Source: Basidiobolus heterosporus B8920
Taxonomy: Eukaryota > Basidiobolomycota > Basidiobolomycetes > Basidiobolales > Basidiobolaceae
Direction: 5' to 3'
Assembly: GCA_000697455.1 (NCBI GenBank)
Contig: JNET01034719.1
Coordinates: forward strand, 1-10,702
Length of the DNA stretch: 10,702 bases
Translations under genes and position numbers: made by a program
The notes under the pieces: model-generated
Databases searched by the model: none
Told to the model about the DNA's origin: nothing
The model's input: the letters and a program-made list of their open reading frames with translations, nothing else
Shown here: piece after piece, positions 1 through 8,025 of the stretch
How the letters are laid out: each line of letters starts with the position of its first letter
Numbering within the stretch: the stretch's first letter is position 1

Positions 1-448
1 GATGATGAGCCGTCTCTTCAAGGGCAATAGAACCTAATGCAGAATTCTGTGCCCATTGTGCACTAGATCTTCGCTGTCTGCTCGTAGAAGATGGAGAAGT
101 TCGAGTCTTCGGGCCTTCAGTTGCCACGAGATCCAGAGATCTTGCTCGTCGCTTTCTTGCAACATGTGATAGAAGCATTGGGTAGTGTAAGATAATACTA
201 CAATCGGATCTCTCTACAATCTCTTCTTCCACAGAGCTCGAGGAAGAGCAGGTTGATTCAGCCGGACTAAGTGGGCTTGAATCCGTAGGATGAGGCGGAA
301 AGTACATTGGGAACTTGAATATGATCCCTGGTGACGTATCCAAATTCAACCGACTTGGTGATCTGACTGGAATCCCTTTACGTTTGCTTCTACGTCCAGG
401 AGGTACCAAGTTTGGAAGAGAGATATGAAGATCAGTAGTGTATGCCAT
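1..448 (-). CDS. N-terminal part of an unrecognised protein, cut by the window edge
   Basis: Reading the minus strand from an ATG at 448-446, the frame stays open for 149 codons until it leaves the window at base 1, so only the 5' end of the gene is here. The ATG has a good context (A at -3, G at +4), and an in-frame TAG lies eight codons upstream, so this is the first usable start. The protein begins MAYTTDLHISLPNLVPP. It has a basic patch (RRSKRK) near residues 20-25, a Ser/Glu-rich stretch near residues 66-81 and a second basic patch (ARKRRARS) near residues 98-105. It is rich in Ser, Pro and Arg, without a signal peptide or membrane segment. The basic patches could be nuclear-localisation signals. 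I do not recognise the family. It is transcribed divergently from the GH9 gene and shares a 1.1 kb upstream region with it. The main doubt is whether an intron or an upstream exon changes the model. Confidence 0.5.
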   Translation of the reverse strand, partial: MAYTTDLHISLPNLVPPGRRSKRKGIPVRSPSRLNLDTSPGIIFKFPMYFPPHPTDSSPLSPAESTCSSSSSVEEEIVERSDCSIILHYPMLLSHVARKRRARSLDLVATEGPKTRTSPSSTSRQRRSSAQWAQNSALGSIALEETAHH

Positions 449-1204
449 CGTATCCAGAGACGAGAGGGAATTCTACAGCTTTTGCTCGTTAGAAAGTCTA
501 TCAATGATCCAGCAACTGATGCAAGTGATTTACAGCAGCACAGCCTACTAGATAGATAGTTGGCTAAAACCAAGGATTAAAGAATGTGTGCAAGATAAAC
601 GTTGTATTGGTAAGCTGTGTGGTAAGGTCGCTTACAACTAAAAGAGAAGGAATAATGTTGCTAGGATCTGGGGTCCAAGCTAATTTATACACTTTGTGAA
701 TTTCTCACCTGGTTACTTAATTTGGTCTGACCGGGTCGAGGAAGTTTCCAAAATAACCTTAAAGAAGCGGAATAATCTATAGCAACAGCATCTTGGTCAA
801 CATTAAACCAAGTTTTCTTGTTTTAAGTAGTGCCATCGAATGCTGCTATTACGAAAAGAAAAGAACATAATGGCTTGAATCAGACTGAGTCCAAACTAAT
901 ACATGCGTTAGGTAGAAAATAGCGCTCGCTTCAACTACTAGGTGAAAGTCGAGTATTCTACTGCTAGGTGATGATTACTAGGGTTAGAGTTTAAAATCTG
1001 ATCAGACTTTTGTTAGTTAAAAGAATACGCTAACACGCTTGATTTCGAAGCAGCAGCATTATGATTAGCTCTTGCAATGAGTCAGGAAGATACCTATTCT
1101 ATCCAATACCGAAGAACACACACTAGGTACATCTATGAAAGCTTTAGCTAGGGATAACCTTGTCACATTCTTGCCTACAAACATTCCATCTCTCTAGGCT
1201 GTAA

Positions 1205-1241
1205 CAATCAGGCCATAATCAGGACACAATCAGGCCATAAT
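1205..1241 (+). repeat. Short direct repeat with three evenly spaced AATCAGG words
   Basis: The 15-mer CAATCAGGCCATAAT occurs at 1205-1219 and again at 1227-1241. The core AATCAGG is also present between them, so it starts at 1206, 1217 and 1228, exactly 11 bases apart, close to one helical turn. It lies about 300 bases upstream of the GH9 start codon. It could be a cluster of protein-binding sites or a slippage product. Confidence 0.6.
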
Positions 1242-1394
1242 TGATTAAATCAGTTGCTGAAAATGTAGCACAAGTCCTTTCATTGGATCGTATATTTGGC
1301 AGGACTGAAGTTGCCTTTTTTGGGCACACATCCATATCGAGTTCTTAGAAATATTGGCATCATAACCATATTAGAAAACTCAACCTGTGAGTAG

Positions 1395-1454
1395 GTCAGA
1401 AATAAAAACTAGCTACCATAAAGTCAGAAATACATAAATAAGAACTAGCTACCA
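1395..1454 (+). repeat. Imperfect direct repeat in the GH9 promoter
   Basis: Two units each begin with GTCAGAAATA (1395-1404 and 1423-1432) and end with ACTAGCTACCA (1408-1418 and 1444-1454). The second unit is 8 bases longer because extra A/T-rich sequence, including ATAAATAA, sits between the two words. The array lies 80-140 bases upstream of the GH9 ATG. The repeat is directly visible; its role is not known. Confidence 0.65.
1434..1441 (+). promoter_or_regulatory. Possible TATA-like element of the GH9 gene
   Basis: ATAAATAA lies about 95 bases upstream of the GH9 start codon, inside the longer copy of the direct repeat. The spacing would allow a transcription start near 1465-1480 and a 5' UTR of about 60 bases. 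The match is loose in an AT-rich region, so this is only a candidate. Confidence 0.3.
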
Positions 1455-1534
1455 CTTACCCTCAATACCTGGACTCCCTTTTGATTATCAGCCACTCCGG
1501 AAGCTTACTTGTACTTGTCTAGCGAAGCATCCTC

Positions 1535-3172
1535 ATGTTTTGTGCTGGTATTGTTTTTGTCATTTTATTGACTTCGACCTATTCCGTCTGTGGTCAAAGC
1601 CCAGTAACTATTCCGAATTCGAACTACGTTGCGATCTTAAATAATTCCCTTTGGTTTTACGAAGCTCAAAGAAGTGGAAAACTAGACTCAAATGGCTATC
1701 AATCGCGTGTACCCTGGCGCCATGACTCAGGCCTGGATGATGGGAAGGATGCTGGGATTGACTTAAGTGGGGGCTATTACGACGCAGGCGACTACCTCAA
1801 ATTTCTACTTCCACTAGCCTATAGTTTGACCATCACCTCTTGGGGAGCACTAGAATATTGGCAGGGCTATAAGCTTGCTTCACAGGAAAACTACCTTAAG
1901 GATATGCTTAAGTGGGGTACTGACTGGATCATTAATGCACATCCTGATGCAAACACACTTTATGTTCAAGTGGGCAAGGGAAATATCGATAATAACTATT
2001 GGGGCCCAGACGCAGGTATTCCCACCCCTCGCCCGGCCTACAAAATTGATTTCGATCACCCGGGTACCGACATGGCTAGTGAGACAGCAGCCTCGCTAGC
2101 TGCCACTTCAATAGTATTTCGCAAACACTTTGGAGACACCAGCTATGCAGATACCTTGCTGAAACATGCTCGAGAACTTTACAACTTTGCAGCTACAGCT
2201 CGTAAGACCGAATACCAAAAGTCCGTTTCCGATGCTAAGGAGTTCTATGCCTCTAGTGGTTATACTGATGAGCTAGTGTGGGGTGCCTTATGGTTGTTCC
2301 GCGCCACGAATGAAACTCAATACTGCGAGATTGCCGTCAAATACTTCGATCAATATAAACTTGGCGGCAAGACAAATCCCATGGATTGGAACGATAAAAC
2401 CCCAGGCATTTACGTATTAGCATCCGAGATCATTGGCGGCAACGACGCTCAAAAGTTCAAGAATGAGGCAGAAACGTGGTTAGACGGCGTTGTGAATGGA
2501 AGCAAGGATGGTTCATTTACAAAGGCTGGCTTAATTTGGTTCTCAGGGACTAGTGAAATGGCATCTACGGTCCCAGCCAATACTTGTTCTTTGTTGGCTA
2601 GTATATACAGTAGCGCAGTTCTGTCGACACTCAACACAGACGACAGTAAAACAAAGAAAGCCAAGTATGATAGCTTTGCTCAAACTCAAATCGATTATCT
2701 CCTCGGGAAGAATCCTCAAAACACTCCGTATGTTGCCGGGGTTCATCCCAATTCTCCGCAGAATCCACACCATGCTGGTGCTCATGGTGGTACTGATGTA
2801 GGTAACTTAAACAACCCTCCTCAAAACCAACATATACTATACGGAGCAATGGTTGGTGGACCAAACAAAGACGATGAATTCTATGACGAGCGTAGTGATT
2901 GGAAACAATCCGAGGTGGCTTTGGATTACAACGCACCTTTCCAAGCAATTATTGCACGACAAGTAATGTTCACTACTTCTGACCCGCCCTATGTTTCTTT
3001 GCCTTATACTCCTCGTCCAATTCGTCCCAATAAGTCCAAGACGGCTCTTATTATTGGACTGACTATTTCTGCAGTCTTCATCGTTGTTTGCGGTATTGCT
3101 GGTTACTTCATGCGCCATCGTGTTCTTGCATGGTGGCAGAAAAGAAAGCCTCAGACCCGAAGCTATCCTTAG
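1535..3172 (+). CDS. GH9 endoglucanase with C-terminal membrane anchor
   Basis: This is a single-exon gene of 545 residues. Glycoside hydrolase family 9 enzymes cleave beta-1,4-glucan with inversion. A signal peptide covers about residues 1-20 (hydrophobic FVILLTSTYSVCG). The (alpha/alpha)6 catalytic domain runs from about 28 to 485. It contains the DLSGGYYDAGD motif with the two aspartates (D83, D86) that act as and support the base, and PRPAYKIDFDHPGTDMASE near 165-183. It also contains NPHHAGAHGG near 410-419, and YDERSDW with D451/D455 followed by SEVALDYNA with the acid E460. All expected catalytic carboxylates are present. The usual HHR triplet reads HHA. After a Pro-rich spacer there is one transmembrane helix (about 503-525) and a short basic tail ending QTRSYP. 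The enzyme is therefore expected on the outer face of the plasma membrane, able to act on cellulose or on beta-glucan of its own wall. Sequons N36, N259 and N321 could be glycosylated. The ATG lacks a purine at -3 but directly precedes the signal peptide. Confidence 0.93.
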   Translation: MFCAGIVFVILLTSTYSVCGQSPVTIPNSNYVAILNNSLWFYEAQRSGKLDSNGYQSRVPWRHDSGLDDGKDAGIDLSGGYYDAGDYLKFLLPLAYSLTITSWGALEYWQGYKLASQENYLKDMLKWGTDWIINAHPDANTLYVQVGKGNIDNNYWGPDAGIPTPRPAYKIDFDHPGTDMASETAASLAATSIVFRKHFGDTSYADTLLKHARELYNFAATARKTEYQKSVSDAKEFYASSGYTDELVWGALWLFRATNETQYCEIAVKYFDQYKLGGKTNPMDWNDKTPGIYVLASEIIGGNDAQKFKNEAETWLDGVVNGSKDGSFTKAGLIWFSGTSEMASTVPANTCSLLASIYSSAVLSTLNTDDSKTKKAKYDSFAQTQIDYLLGKNPQNTPYVAGVHPNSPQNPHHAGAHGGTDVGNLNNPPQNQHILYGAMVGGPNKDDEFYDERSDWKQSEVALDYNAPFQAIIARQVMFTTSDPPYVSLPYTPRPIRPNKSKTALIIGLTISAVFIVVCGIAGYFMRHRVLAWWQKRKPQTRSYP

Positions 3173-3517
3173 ATCACTACGCAATATAAATATATATGTA
3201 CATCACCTTATATATAACACCTCACTATAGCATTTCACCTACATTGCCTTTGATACCATTTAGCCTTTGTTTGCTAAGTAGATTCGAATCCAACCCTAAT
3301 TAAACCATCAACCTAGTTGATAGAACGATCCATCTTCACAACTAATGTCTAGTATCGCCAATAGACTAACCAACTTCAGGTTCTAAAATAATCGCGAAAG
3401 AATCAACGTATGTATGGTTAAAAATAGGAGTCCAATCAGGAGCTTCGCTTGATGATTATATTATTGCTGTGATCGATCGTATGGTATGGCATATTTATTA
3501 CATATAAACTGGGTTTG

Positions 3518-3577
3518 AATATGAAGCAGCATATAATGATTGAAGCCAATATGAAGCAGCATATAATGATTGAAGCC
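3518..3577 (+). repeat. Perfect 30-bp tandem duplication
   Basis: Two identical 30-base units lie head to tail at 3518-3547 and 3548-3577. Each starts aatatgaagcagc and ends gattgaagcc. No base differs, which suggests a recent duplication or active copy-number change. The unit length is a multiple of three, but no gene reads through it: the minus-strand open frame here lacks a proper ATG. Confidence 0.9.
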
Positions 3578-3782
3578 TGTTGGCGCAAGTAGGGCGTTTT
3601 TCAATGAATCAAGTGGTTGCTCTAATTTTGGAGGCTCACTCACAGATGACCAAGATCAAGTAAATTATTCCTAACTAATTAAGTGTAGAATTCATTATAA
3701 TAGGAAAGTGTAATGGTTGCTTAATACTATTAAGCGATCCGTCTAAGATCTCGAATAATAACCCCAAGTCTATATTCTACAA

Positions 3783-3846
3783 CTTATTCTTTTCTTAAAA
3801 CGTTTACTCTTTCTTTATCCTTAACAATCCTCTCCTTTTTATTTCG
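3783..3846 (+). promoter_or_regulatory. Pyrimidine-rich promoter tract of the kelch gene
   Basis: About 60 bases rich in C and T (several CTTTCTTT and CTCTCCTTTTT runs) end some 55 bases before the kelch ATG. Such CT-rich tracts often sit just upstream of transcription starts in fungi. No clear TATA box was found at a suitable distance. This is inference from composition. Confidence 0.35.
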
Positions 3847-3902
3847 TTATTTTATAGAAATACATAGAATAGTTTTGAGCAGCTCTAGCGAATAGATTTA
3901 GC

Positions 3903-6900
3903 ATGAAGCTTCCTCAGGTGGCTCATTATTTACTGGCTTTACCCGTTCACCACGTACTCGGACAATCAGTCATACCCAAATGGAAGGCCTTTCATTCATC
4001 TGCTATAGCTAATGGCAAACTTATCATTTTTGGTGGTATTGACGGGGCTGCACAAGGGAAGAACCCAGTGGAACTTACCGGAACTACCGATCTTTACGTA
4101 TGGGATATAAAGAACCAGAGTTGGTCTCAGCCTACACAAGCCAGAATACCAAAAAATCCTCAGAAATTTGTTACCTCAATTAGCCCTGTCACTTCAGGGA
4201 AGATTTTCACTTATATGCCATTTCCCGATAGTAGCGAAGGACCGGTGGCTGTTCTTGACACTAATAGTTGGTCTTGGTCATATATTTCCGGAGGCAAGTG
4301 GCCGAATAACTATATATTTATTAGAGTTGTCACTTTCTTACTTTGCTTACTAATTGTTCCTAACGGTAGTTGGTGCCCCACCTACCTCTAGACTTGCAGC
4401 CACATTTACTATCGCAAATGAGGAAGCTTATTTATTTGGAGGGATTCAAGCATACAATACTGGGGCATTTAATGGAGGAAGCATTCTAAGTGATCTGAGT
4501 GATTTCGTAAGTACCATATTTCTTTTCAACTTGTGTGATGATTAATCCTTGACATCGCCCAAAATAATACAGGACACCTCACAGCAGGTTTGGTATTCCG
4601 CCTCAAATGGCTTATCTATATACTTTCATGCAGCATGCTTTCTTGCCTCCCAAAATAGTATTTTATATTTTGGAGGCAGTATGCAAAATCAGGCGGTGGC
4701 CAGTCTCCATATATATAGCCTCGTTACAAAAGGATGGCAATTGGATGTGCCCTATAAAGGGATAGCAATACCTAGTGCAAGGTTTTTGCTACCTCATAGT
4801 TGGTTGTAGAGAATCTTGATGTTTTGACCTTGTTTTCTATCCCTCGTTTAGAATTGGCCATACTGCAAATTGCCTACAGGACAAGATGATCATCTTTGGT
4901 AAATTCGTGTTAGAAATGCCCAGTGTTCTTATAATTTACTAACTTTATGGCATAATCAAAGGTGGTACCGGTGGAACGGCTCAAGATATGGTCGATCGGC
5001 CCAATGACAACGATGTATGGATATTGGAATTAGTAGAAGGCACCTACACCTGGAGCAGAGCACCTATCAAAGACAAGTCAAAATCACCTTCTGCTAGAAT
5101 GGGTTAGTTGAAACCTGCTTAAATATTCATCCTTGAGCGTTAGTAATCCAATTGAAAATGAAGGACATACTGCTGCTTTGAGCAACAACCAGTTATATGT
5201 ATACGGTGGTATTGGGGCTGAAAATGACACCAATATTTATAGCCTTGATCTGGTCAGTTGGAACTGGACCAAGTTTAGCGTCCAACAAAATCCCACCCAG
5301 CCGACGCCAACGAACGTTCCAATCCTGCCTAGTGATCCAACAGATGACCCCAGTAACTCTGGCTCCAACAGTAAAGTCGTGATCATTGTAGCCATTCTAA
5401 GCTCCTTCTTTGGAATCCTAGCAATGGGCGTGATTACAGGAATTGGGGTTAGGAATTGGAAAAGAAAGAAACAACGGAATATCAGAGTTAATCGTGAAGC
5501 TGAAAGAAAGGATGATCCTGATTTTGACAGTGCTCGTGGTGATTCTGTATCATATCTTCCCAACTCAAGTGCGGGTCTCCACACCGACGTTAATCTTAAC
5601 GACTCTTATTTACTGGGGGATGTTAACCAACCCCCAAACAGTCTGCACGGGCATGGTTATACCGGTTCCTACATATGGGCCAATAGTTCATATGAGGCCA
5701 GCCCACTAGGCAAAGATAGCTCCTTGCTCTCCCTTTATAGCGATTCGCCAACGAGAGGAGATAGTAGCCCTATTTTGCCACCCTTTGGAATAGGTTCCCC
5801 CTCAACCAGAGTGGAGAGCGAATATCAGTTACCAACATCCCCCGAAATGTATAATCCTGGGCTGCAAGGCCGTAGTAGCCTCCAAAATGGGGAAATCAGT
5901 GATAAGCATATCAGTGAAACCCTCAGCCCTTTAGATCGGATTGCTCGCCTTACTTACGAAGACGAGTACTTGGATGAGAACCGAAGCGGACGGGGTCTTC
6001 ATGTCGTCAATAACCTAGAAGCCACAGCCAATGGTGATTATACTTTAAACCCACAGCTAGTTCAGGCTCCTTCCCACAGACATTCACAGTCTACCTCCAC
6101 CAAATCTCAGGAGTACAAACAAGACCACAATTTAGACGTCTTTGCTGCGGCACACGATCATTCACCCAGAGTAAAACGCAGCCTTGACGAATTGAAGGAG
6201 ATTCTACTCGCAGAGACGTCCGTCAAAGTTCCGCGTCTATTCATAGTCATGGTATGGCATTCTTTTCGGTCACCTTTCTTGACTCATATCTAAAGTGTCC
6301 ACGTATTTTAGCCAGGGGATAAAGCAGGCGAATCATGGAAAACACCAAGGTATGCCACTAAATCTGGTTTTCATTTTCTTCCAATCCTGCTCACAACTCC
6401 ATTTACAGTCAATGGGATCAGGACACTTTTGTTTTGTACATACTTTGCGAGCATACCAATACCCACATTACATCCCATCCCGGATTTCCCATCGAGAACC
6501 CTCATATATTTATGCAGAACGGTATTATTTCACAATAGCCCGTACTTCTTTGTGCTTCAATACTTACGGTTCATTTCACAGCTGGAGCATTGGTTGCCGC
6601 TATATCCCGCTATTGCTCCATTAATTCATTACCTTTCCATACCCCAGCGATTCCTCAGGAGATTCTCAGTGCAAGCATCATCACGTCTAAAGAAGAATAT
6701 TTTGCTCAGATCGCAAGAGTCCTGGAAGTATTTGTGGGTGAACAGAATCCCAGGAATATGGCCATCAGCTGGAACAGGAATGACGAGGATAGTCAGGTTT
6801 GTTGGTTAGAGGAGGCCAAGAGAATCCCCCCGAATATCCGCAACTCAGGACTTTTACAGCTTGAAGGTATTTGATTATCCCGACACAAAATTGGCATTTC

Positions 6901-7054
6901 GTCCAATTTACTAATTTGGTTTCCAGATTTCCTCCCAGACTATGTAGAATCTCGCCCGTTGGCAGGTCTCCACTCTATCCGCATTCAATCAACTACACGT
7001 TGGCTATGTGGTTATCACTACAAAAGAATCAGTGATGATTTGCATACATTATGA
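3903..7054 (+). CDS. Kelch-repeat single-pass membrane protein with conserved cytosolic C-terminal domain
   Basis: My splice model has ten exons: 3903-4293, 4370-4506, 4573-4781, 4852-4898, 4962-5102, 5164-6251, 6312-6349, 6409-6521, 6582-6866 and 6927-7054. They total 2577 bases, giving 858 residues, with matching phase at every junction. A TGA lies in frame upstream of the ATG. Residues 1-20 form a weak signal peptide. About six kelch repeats follow (FGG at 43-45, 153-155, 209-211, 261-263; YGG near 322; SARxGHTA before the last two), predicting an extracellular beta-propeller for ligand or glycan binding. A Pro/Thr/Ser stalk precedes one transmembrane helix (about 380-402) and a basic stop-transfer (RNWKRKKQR). 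The cytosolic part is a Ser/Pro/acidic linker (about 415-650), then a compact domain from VPRLFIVM (664-671) through FVLYILCEH (691-699) and HPGF (707-710) to RWLCGYHY (841-848). From memory, that pattern resembles a domain in multi-domain proteins of Mortierella-type fungi. The architecture suggests a surface sensor; function is unknown. Confidence 0.8.
4294..4369 (+). other. Probable GC-AG intron in the kelch gene
   Basis: The exon before reads GGAG and the intron begins GCAAGT, the standard donor of the rare GC-AG class. It ends in GGTAG, with a branch site TACTAAT at 4348-4354, 15 bases before the acceptor. Splicing here joins SWSYISG to VGAPPTSR in frame and gives the kelch spacing Gx1-2PxxR. 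GT donors nearby give the wrong phase with this acceptor. A GT donor at 4298 joined to an AG at 4390-4391 would keep the frame but remove GAPPTSR. Confidence 0.7.
4507..4961 (+). other. Introns 2, 3 and 4 of the kelch gene
   Basis: Intron 2 spans 4507-4572 (GTAAGT donor, ACAG acceptor, phase 0). Intron 3 spans 4782-4851 (GTTTTT donor, TTAG acceptor, phase 2) and restores SARIGHTA across the junction. Intron 4 spans 4899-4961 (GTAAAT donor, AAAG acceptor, phase 1). It carries a perfect TACTAAC branch site at 4937-4943 and rebuilds the IIFGG motif. Each keeps the frame. Confidence 0.75.
5103..5163 (+). other. Intron 5 of the kelch gene
   Basis: The donor is GTTAGT and the acceptor is an unusual GAAG at 5160-5163. 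A TAG acceptor closer upstream (5141-5143) gives the wrong phase with this donor, while the chosen one joins SARM to GHTAAL and restores the kelch motif. A branch-like TAGTAAT lies at 5141-5147. Confidence 0.65.
6252..6926 (+). other. Introns 6 to 9 in the C-terminal domain of the kelch gene
   Basis: Introns lie at 6252-6311 (60 bp), 6350-6408 (59 bp), 6522-6581 (60 bp) and 6867-6926 (60 bp). Donors are GTATGG, GTATGC, GTATTA and GTATTT; acceptors are TTAG, ACAG, ACAG and CCAG. Phases 0, 2, 1 and 1 all match across the joins. The last has a TACTAAT branch site at 6909-6915. The near-identical lengths and donors support the set. Confidence 0.75.
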
Positions 7055-7636
7055 CATCAACAGCATTCATTCCCCATCTTTGCACGTCAATAGTCAATTA
7101 TTTAACCACTGTACATTCTAATTAGTTTATATTTCAACCGTCTTTAAACAATCTACACGGAGATCTCTATGGAAATCTTAGGGTCAAGTTATATTGGTCA
7201 AATCGTGGAAACCATTAAAATTTTCATTATTATTCCATCGTATTTATTCAACCGTTGGTTAGGGAGGACTCTTGCCACTGCTCATCCCTTGTGTTAATTA
7301 TAAAATACCAACGTTACTCAGAACCGATATTTCACTAGTAAAGATAAATTAGTGATCAGCCCCACACTAAATGGCCAGCCTGGGTTATAGGCAGGCATAA
7401 CAATAGGAAATTTACCCTCAATCACACTTACATACTAGGTAATATGTGCGTAAGACTATGCTTCAGAGCAGAAAACCTTGCCTGTGATACTAAAATTTAC
7501 GATTGTATTCAATTTTTCTATTAAAGCTCTGTAACAGCTCCTGTACCTGCTACCCTTCCTGTTCTTGTGGTTTTCTCCATTTGTCTTCCAAGATCCGGCT
7601 GCGTGTGACCTCTGCTTTTTTTGTTGTGTTTTTCCG

Positions 7637-7662
7637 GTTCATTCAAAGTGGCCGGAATGAAC
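7637..7662. repeat. Perfect 8-bp inverted repeat
   Basis: GTTCATTC at 7637-7644 pairs with GAATGAAC at 7655-7662 across a 10-base spacer, and CCGG words sit beside or within both arms. It could form a small hairpin or be a dyad binding site. It follows a T-rich stretch (7615-7634). Confidence 0.6.
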
Positions 7663-7708
7663 GATACTGGAGAATGAATTAATTTGGTGGATCCTTGGCG
7701 ATAAGGTC

Positions 7709-7738
7709 ATACATATATGTATATATATATATGTATAA
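7709..7738. repeat. AT microsatellite
   Basis: A run of about 30 bases made almost wholly of TA dinucleotides is broken by two G and one C. Its left half ATACATATATGTAT is a perfect palindrome. A nearby open frame starts inside this tract and is probably an artefact of it. Confidence 0.85.
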
Positions 7739-8025
7739 CTCTACTCATCTCACTCGAGATCTGGCAATGGTCAAGTGGTTTTCAAGGGTTATTCCTTTGT
7801 GGTTACTTGCACAAATATGCAGGTTCTGACTGTACCAGATACTATCCTTACCCTTTTTTCATCCGAATTTCGAAGTCATCTTTAACGAATGTAACCATTT
7901 CTACCCCTTAATTGGGTTCCCCATCTACTTGGGACATCGAAACGCACACAACTCAATAAATCCGAGAAAAGAGAATTCCCGTGCCCGTGTATCACAGCCA
8001 GACGTGATTAAGCTTGGCCTTGAGG

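Larger units (their letters stand above)
449..1534. other. Divergent intergenic region
   Basis: This AT-rich stretch of about 1.1 kb separates the minus-strand edge gene from the plus-strand GH9 gene, so it should contain both promoters. I see no convincing coding frame, tRNA or mobile element. It contains several short direct repeats, listed separately at 1205-1241 and 1395-1454. There is also a loose repeat of ctaggtga near 938-971. Any 5' UTR exons of the edge gene would lie in its left part. Confidence 0.6.
3173..3902. other. Intergenic region between GH9 and kelch genes
   Basis: This region holds the GH9 3' UTR and the promoter of the kelch gene. Just after the GH9 stop, AATATAAATATATATGTA (about 3183-3200) is a plausible A/T-rich polyadenylation region, though no exact AATAAA is seen there. 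A perfect 30-bp tandem duplication lies at 3518-3577, and a pyrimidine-rich tract precedes the kelch start codon. No coding frame is convincing. Confidence 0.6.

Noticed and set aside
1875-3184. Several overlapping open frames on both strands inside the GH9 gene
   Set aside because: They are shadows of a well-supported GH9 coding frame with all catalytic motifs.
3285-3301. tRNA B-box-like word ATTCGAATCC
   Set aside because: The flanking bases do not form a T-stem, and there is no A-box or acceptor stem at the right distance.
3461-3643. 60-codon minus-strand open frame across the 30-bp duplication
   Set aside because: It starts with GTG, has no ATG before the repeat, and its repeated peptide only reflects the DNA duplication.
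4298-4391. GT-AG alternative for kelch intron 1
   Set aside because: It keeps the frame but removes the GAPPTSR segment that matches the kelch pattern; the GC-AG choice restores it.
6295-6809. Plus-strand open frames reading through the region after the long kelch exon
   Set aside because: They run through introns with good splice sites; the spliced frame has matching phases and reaches a single stop at 7054.
7717-7911. 64-codon plus-strand open frame after the AT microsatellite
   Set aside because: Its start and first residues come from the TA repeat. A nearby signal-peptide-like start at 7768 (MVKWFSRVIPLWLLAQIC) ends after about 20 codons, and no plausible intron rescues it.
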